Of a DNA stretch of 32,035 bases, positions 30,477-32,035 are shown piece after piece. Position 1 is the first letter of the stretch, and every line of letters starts with the position of its first letter. Both the position numbers and the translations under genes were made by a program. This DNA comes from Paenibacillus pasadenensis (GTDB lineage: Bacteria; Bacillota; Bacilli; Paenibacillales; Paenibacillaceae), in assembly GCF_023715725.1 (NCBI RefSeq), contig NZ_JAMBOT010000020.1:1-32035 (forward strand). The letters run 5' to 3'. The notes beneath the pieces were generated by a model, which was not told the origin of the DNA, did not search any database, and worked only from the letters and a program-made list of their open reading frames with translations.

Positions 30477-30530
30477 GATAACGATTATCATTATATAAAA
30501 CATGATAAAGGTTCTCACTACTCTTGTCAA
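30477..30530 (-). promoter_or_regulatory. Fur box and promoter of the siderophore ATPase operon
   Basis: Minus strand TTGACA (30530-30525), 17-nt spacer, TATCAT (30507-30502). Just downstream, 30477-30495 reads TATAATGATAATCGTTATC on the minus strand, matching 17 of 19 positions of the Fur consensus GATAATGATAATCATTATC. Binding of Fe-Fur would cover the transcription start and repress. Confidence 0.85.
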
Positions 30531-30554
30531 AAGAAACCTGCGACTCTTCGGCCA

Positions 30555-30593
30555 TAAAAAAAGCCATTCGGACCCAAAGGTCAAAATGGCTTT
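30555..30593 (-). terminator. Terminator after the second VOC gene
   Basis: AAAGCCATT and AATGGCTTT pair around about 16 nt, followed by TTTTATG on the minus strand. It insulates the Fur-controlled promoter from upstream transcription. Confidence 0.8.
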
Positions 30594-30647
30594 AACTATT
30601 CCGTATGATTATGGTCAGCTTTTCTATAGGCTGAGGCCCATTGAGCA

Positions 30648-31043
30648 CTACAGCTTTTTTTCCCTGTACAGCGAGCCTTTACCTTTTTGAGCTCTGTCCC
30701 ATAACTCTTCGTCTGAAAGAGCGGTTTGAATTAATTCAACCGGCACTCCGCCGTCGTTAATGACCGCTACCCAATAATCGTCGATGGGCTCGTAAGGCCC
30801 TAAAATAACTTCCTCACCTTCAATGGCGGCTTGAAGATCACTTACTTTAAATGCGACATGAGGCAGCGTTCTCAAAAGCGGATGCAGCGGAGAATCCTCT
30901 TCAAAGCGATGCCACTGAATTTTAAACTTGCCATCATTATCTGTTGTATACATCTTAGCGGATTCGCTGAACTTCTCATTCTCTCTCAATTCAGTTGTAG
31001 GAATACCGGTATGATGGAACTCATAGTGAATGCCGCTTTTCAT
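30648..31043 (-). CDS. VOC-family (glyoxalase-like) protein
   Basis: 131 residues. It begins with FHHTGIPTTEL, a first strand with a candidate metal-ligand His. The centre has LPHVAFKVSDLQAAIEGEEVILGPYEPID and the end DYWVAVINDGGVPVELIQTAL, with Glu in V-E-L-I-Q as the likely last ligand. This is the vicinal-oxygen-chelate fold; substrate unknown. GAGGTG lies about 7 nt before the ATG. It sits alone between the tRNA-cluster terminator and its own terminator. Confidence 0.8.
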   Translation of the reverse strand: MKSGIHYEFHHTGIPTTELRENEKFSESAKMYTTDNDGKFKIQWHRFEEDSPLHPLLRTLPHVAFKVSDLQAAIEGEEVILGPYEPIDDYWVAVINDGGVPVELIQTALSDEELWDRAQKGKGSLYREKKL

Positions 31044-31082
31044 CGCTAATCACCTCATTCGTCTTTTCCATTCTTTGAAAAA

Positions 31083-31116
31083 AAGAAAAAGCCACCGGAC
31101 AAGTTGTCCAGATGGC
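31083..31116 (-). terminator. Terminator of the rRNA/tRNA transcript
   Basis: GCCATCTGGACAA and TTGTCCGGTGGC pair with a single loop base and one small mismatch, followed by TTTTTCTTTTTTTC on the minus strand, 18 nt after tRNA-Leu. Confidence 0.85.
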
Positions 31117-31133
31117 CAGGTTGAAGCTTATCA

Positions 31134-31214
31134 TGCGCGTAGAGGGACTTGAACCCCCACGCCGAAGGCGCCAGATCCTAAGTCTGGTGCGTCTGCCAAT
31201 TCCGCCATACGCGC
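31134..31214 (-). tRNA. tRNA-Leu (anticodon TAG)
   Basis: GCGCGTATGGCGGAATTGG start, anticodon loop CTTAGGA, class II variable arm GCGCCTTCGGCGT, T-arm TTCAAGT. No encoded CCA. Confidence 0.95.
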
Positions 31215-31225
31215 AAGATTAAAAG

Positions 31226-31298
31226 TGAGCCATGAAGGACTCGAACCTTCGACACCCTGATTAAAAGTCAGGTGCTCTACCAACTGAGCTAATGGCTC
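31226..31298 (-). tRNA. tRNA-Lys (anticodon TTT)
   Basis: GAGCCATTAGCTCAGTTGG start, anticodon loop CTTTTAA, T-arm TTCGAGT. No encoded CCA. Confidence 0.95.
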
Positions 31299-31302
31299 TT
31301 AA

Positions 31303-31377
31303 TGGCTGGGGATTCAGGGATCGAACCTGAGAATGACGGAGTCAAAGTCCGTTGCCTTACCGCTTGGCTAATCCCCA
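31303..31377 (-). tRNA. tRNA-Gln (anticodon TTG)
   Basis: TGGGGATTAGCCAAGCGG start, anticodon loop CTTTGAC, T-arm TTCGATC, CCA encoded. Confidence 0.95.
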
Positions 31378-31386
31378 ACAGATGAA

Positions 31387-31462
31387 TGGTGGAAGCTGAG
31401 GGGATCGAACCCCCGACCCTCTGCTTGTAAGGCAGATGCTCTCCCAGCTGAGCTAAGCTTCC
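31387..31462 (-). tRNA. tRNA-Val (anticodon TAC)
   Basis: GGAAGCTTAGCTCAGCTGG start, anticodon loop CTTACAA, T-arm TTCGATC, CCA encoded. Confidence 0.95.
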
Positions 31463-31510
31463 ACAATAGAATGGCCGGTAATGCCAGCTCTTATGTAAAA
31501 ATAAAAAAAA

Positions 31511-31585
31511 TGGTGACCCGTAGGGGATTCGAACCCCTGTTACCTCCGTGAAAGGGAGGTGTCTTAACCCCTTGACCAACGGGCC
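31511..31585 (-). tRNA. tRNA-Glu (anticodon TTC)
   Basis: GGCCCGTTGGTCAAGGGG start, anticodon loop CTTTCAC, T-arm TTCGAAT, CCA encoded. Confidence 0.95.
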
Positions 31586-31592
31586 ACGCAAA

Positions 31593-31668
31593 TGGAGCTC
31601 TCAACCGGGATCGAACCGGTGACCTCATCCTTACCATGGATGCACTCTACCTACTGAGCTATGAGAGC
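31593..31668 (-). tRNA. tRNA-Thr (anticodon GGT)
   Basis: GCTCTCATAGCTCAGTAGG start, anticodon loop ATGGTAA, T-arm TTCGATC, CCA encoded. Confidence 0.95.
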
Positions 31669-31671
31669 AAA

Positions 31672-31747
31672 TGGCTCCCCGAACAGGACTCGAACCTGTG
31701 ACAACTCGATTAACAGTCGAGTGCTCTACCAACTGAGCTATCAGGGA
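31672..31747 (-). tRNA. tRNA-Asn (anticodon GTT)
   Basis: TCCCTGATAGCTCAGTTGG start, anticodon loop CTGTTAA, T-arm TTCGAGT, CCA encoded. First tRNA after the rRNA. Confidence 0.95.
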
Positions 31748-31841
31748 ATAGTATTCGGTACTGCTCCTACAGGACTTGCGCCCTGAAAACTGAATCGAAC
31801 GGTATGCCGTGCTGACCGGCTGTTGTCTTGCATGAATAAGG

Positions 31842-32035
<194 letters not shown>

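Overview
The window looks like chromosome of a Paenibacillus-type member of the Bacillales. The evidence is the block sigW-rsiW-cdaA-cdaR-glmM-glmS with a glmS ribozyme, a phosphoenolpyruvate carboxylase, strong AGGAGG-type ribosome binding sites, tRNA clusters attached to an rRNA operon, and GC content that appears to be near one half. Almost everything is on the minus strand. The plus-strand genes are a ferritin-like DUF455 protein (5798-7090) and a flavin-type NAD(P)H oxidoreductase (15737-16330).

Left part (1-16380) is accessory. It starts with the first two thirds of a large secreted protein, open to the left edge of the window, with a seven-repeat propeller-like region followed by tandem 90-residue fibronectin-III-like repeats. 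Then come an IS3-type relic, a frameshifted MFS transporter fragment, a MerR/NmrA operon with a clear operator, a RimJ-type acetyltransferase, an FGE/SUMF1-like protein, the DUF455 protein, an AraC regulator, a MarR/DoxX pair with matching operators, and two tandem copies of a GH43/ricin-lectin glycosidase. The downstream GH43 copy has lost its signal peptide and C-terminal lectin modules. After these lie a VOC protein, two unknown small proteins, and a divergent HxlR regulator/oxidoreductase pair.

Middle part (16381-28310) is core cell-envelope biology. GlmS and GlmM make the amino-sugar precursor of peptidoglycan. CdaA and its partner CdaR make and control c-di-AMP. SigW and RsiW form an envelope-stress sigma factor/anti-sigma pair. 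Two features stand out. The first is a well-formed glmS ribozyme whose P1 hairpin carries about 180 extra bases. The second, starting 25 nt after the glmS stop codon, is a TGT-ended array of three 21-bp repeats that resembles the end of a Tn7-like transposon sitting in attTn7. A consensus-perfect ECF (SigW-type) promoter lies between sigW and rsiW. The carboxylase gene ppc follows.

Right part (28308-32035) holds two tRNA clusters (4 and 7 genes) separated by a VOC protein, a Fur-controlled siderophore ABC ATPase and a FhuF-like iron reductase. At the right edge lies the 3' end of... more precisely, the sequence matching the 23S rRNA terminus, transcribed leftwards into the tRNAs, with no 5S gene in the 95-nt spacer.
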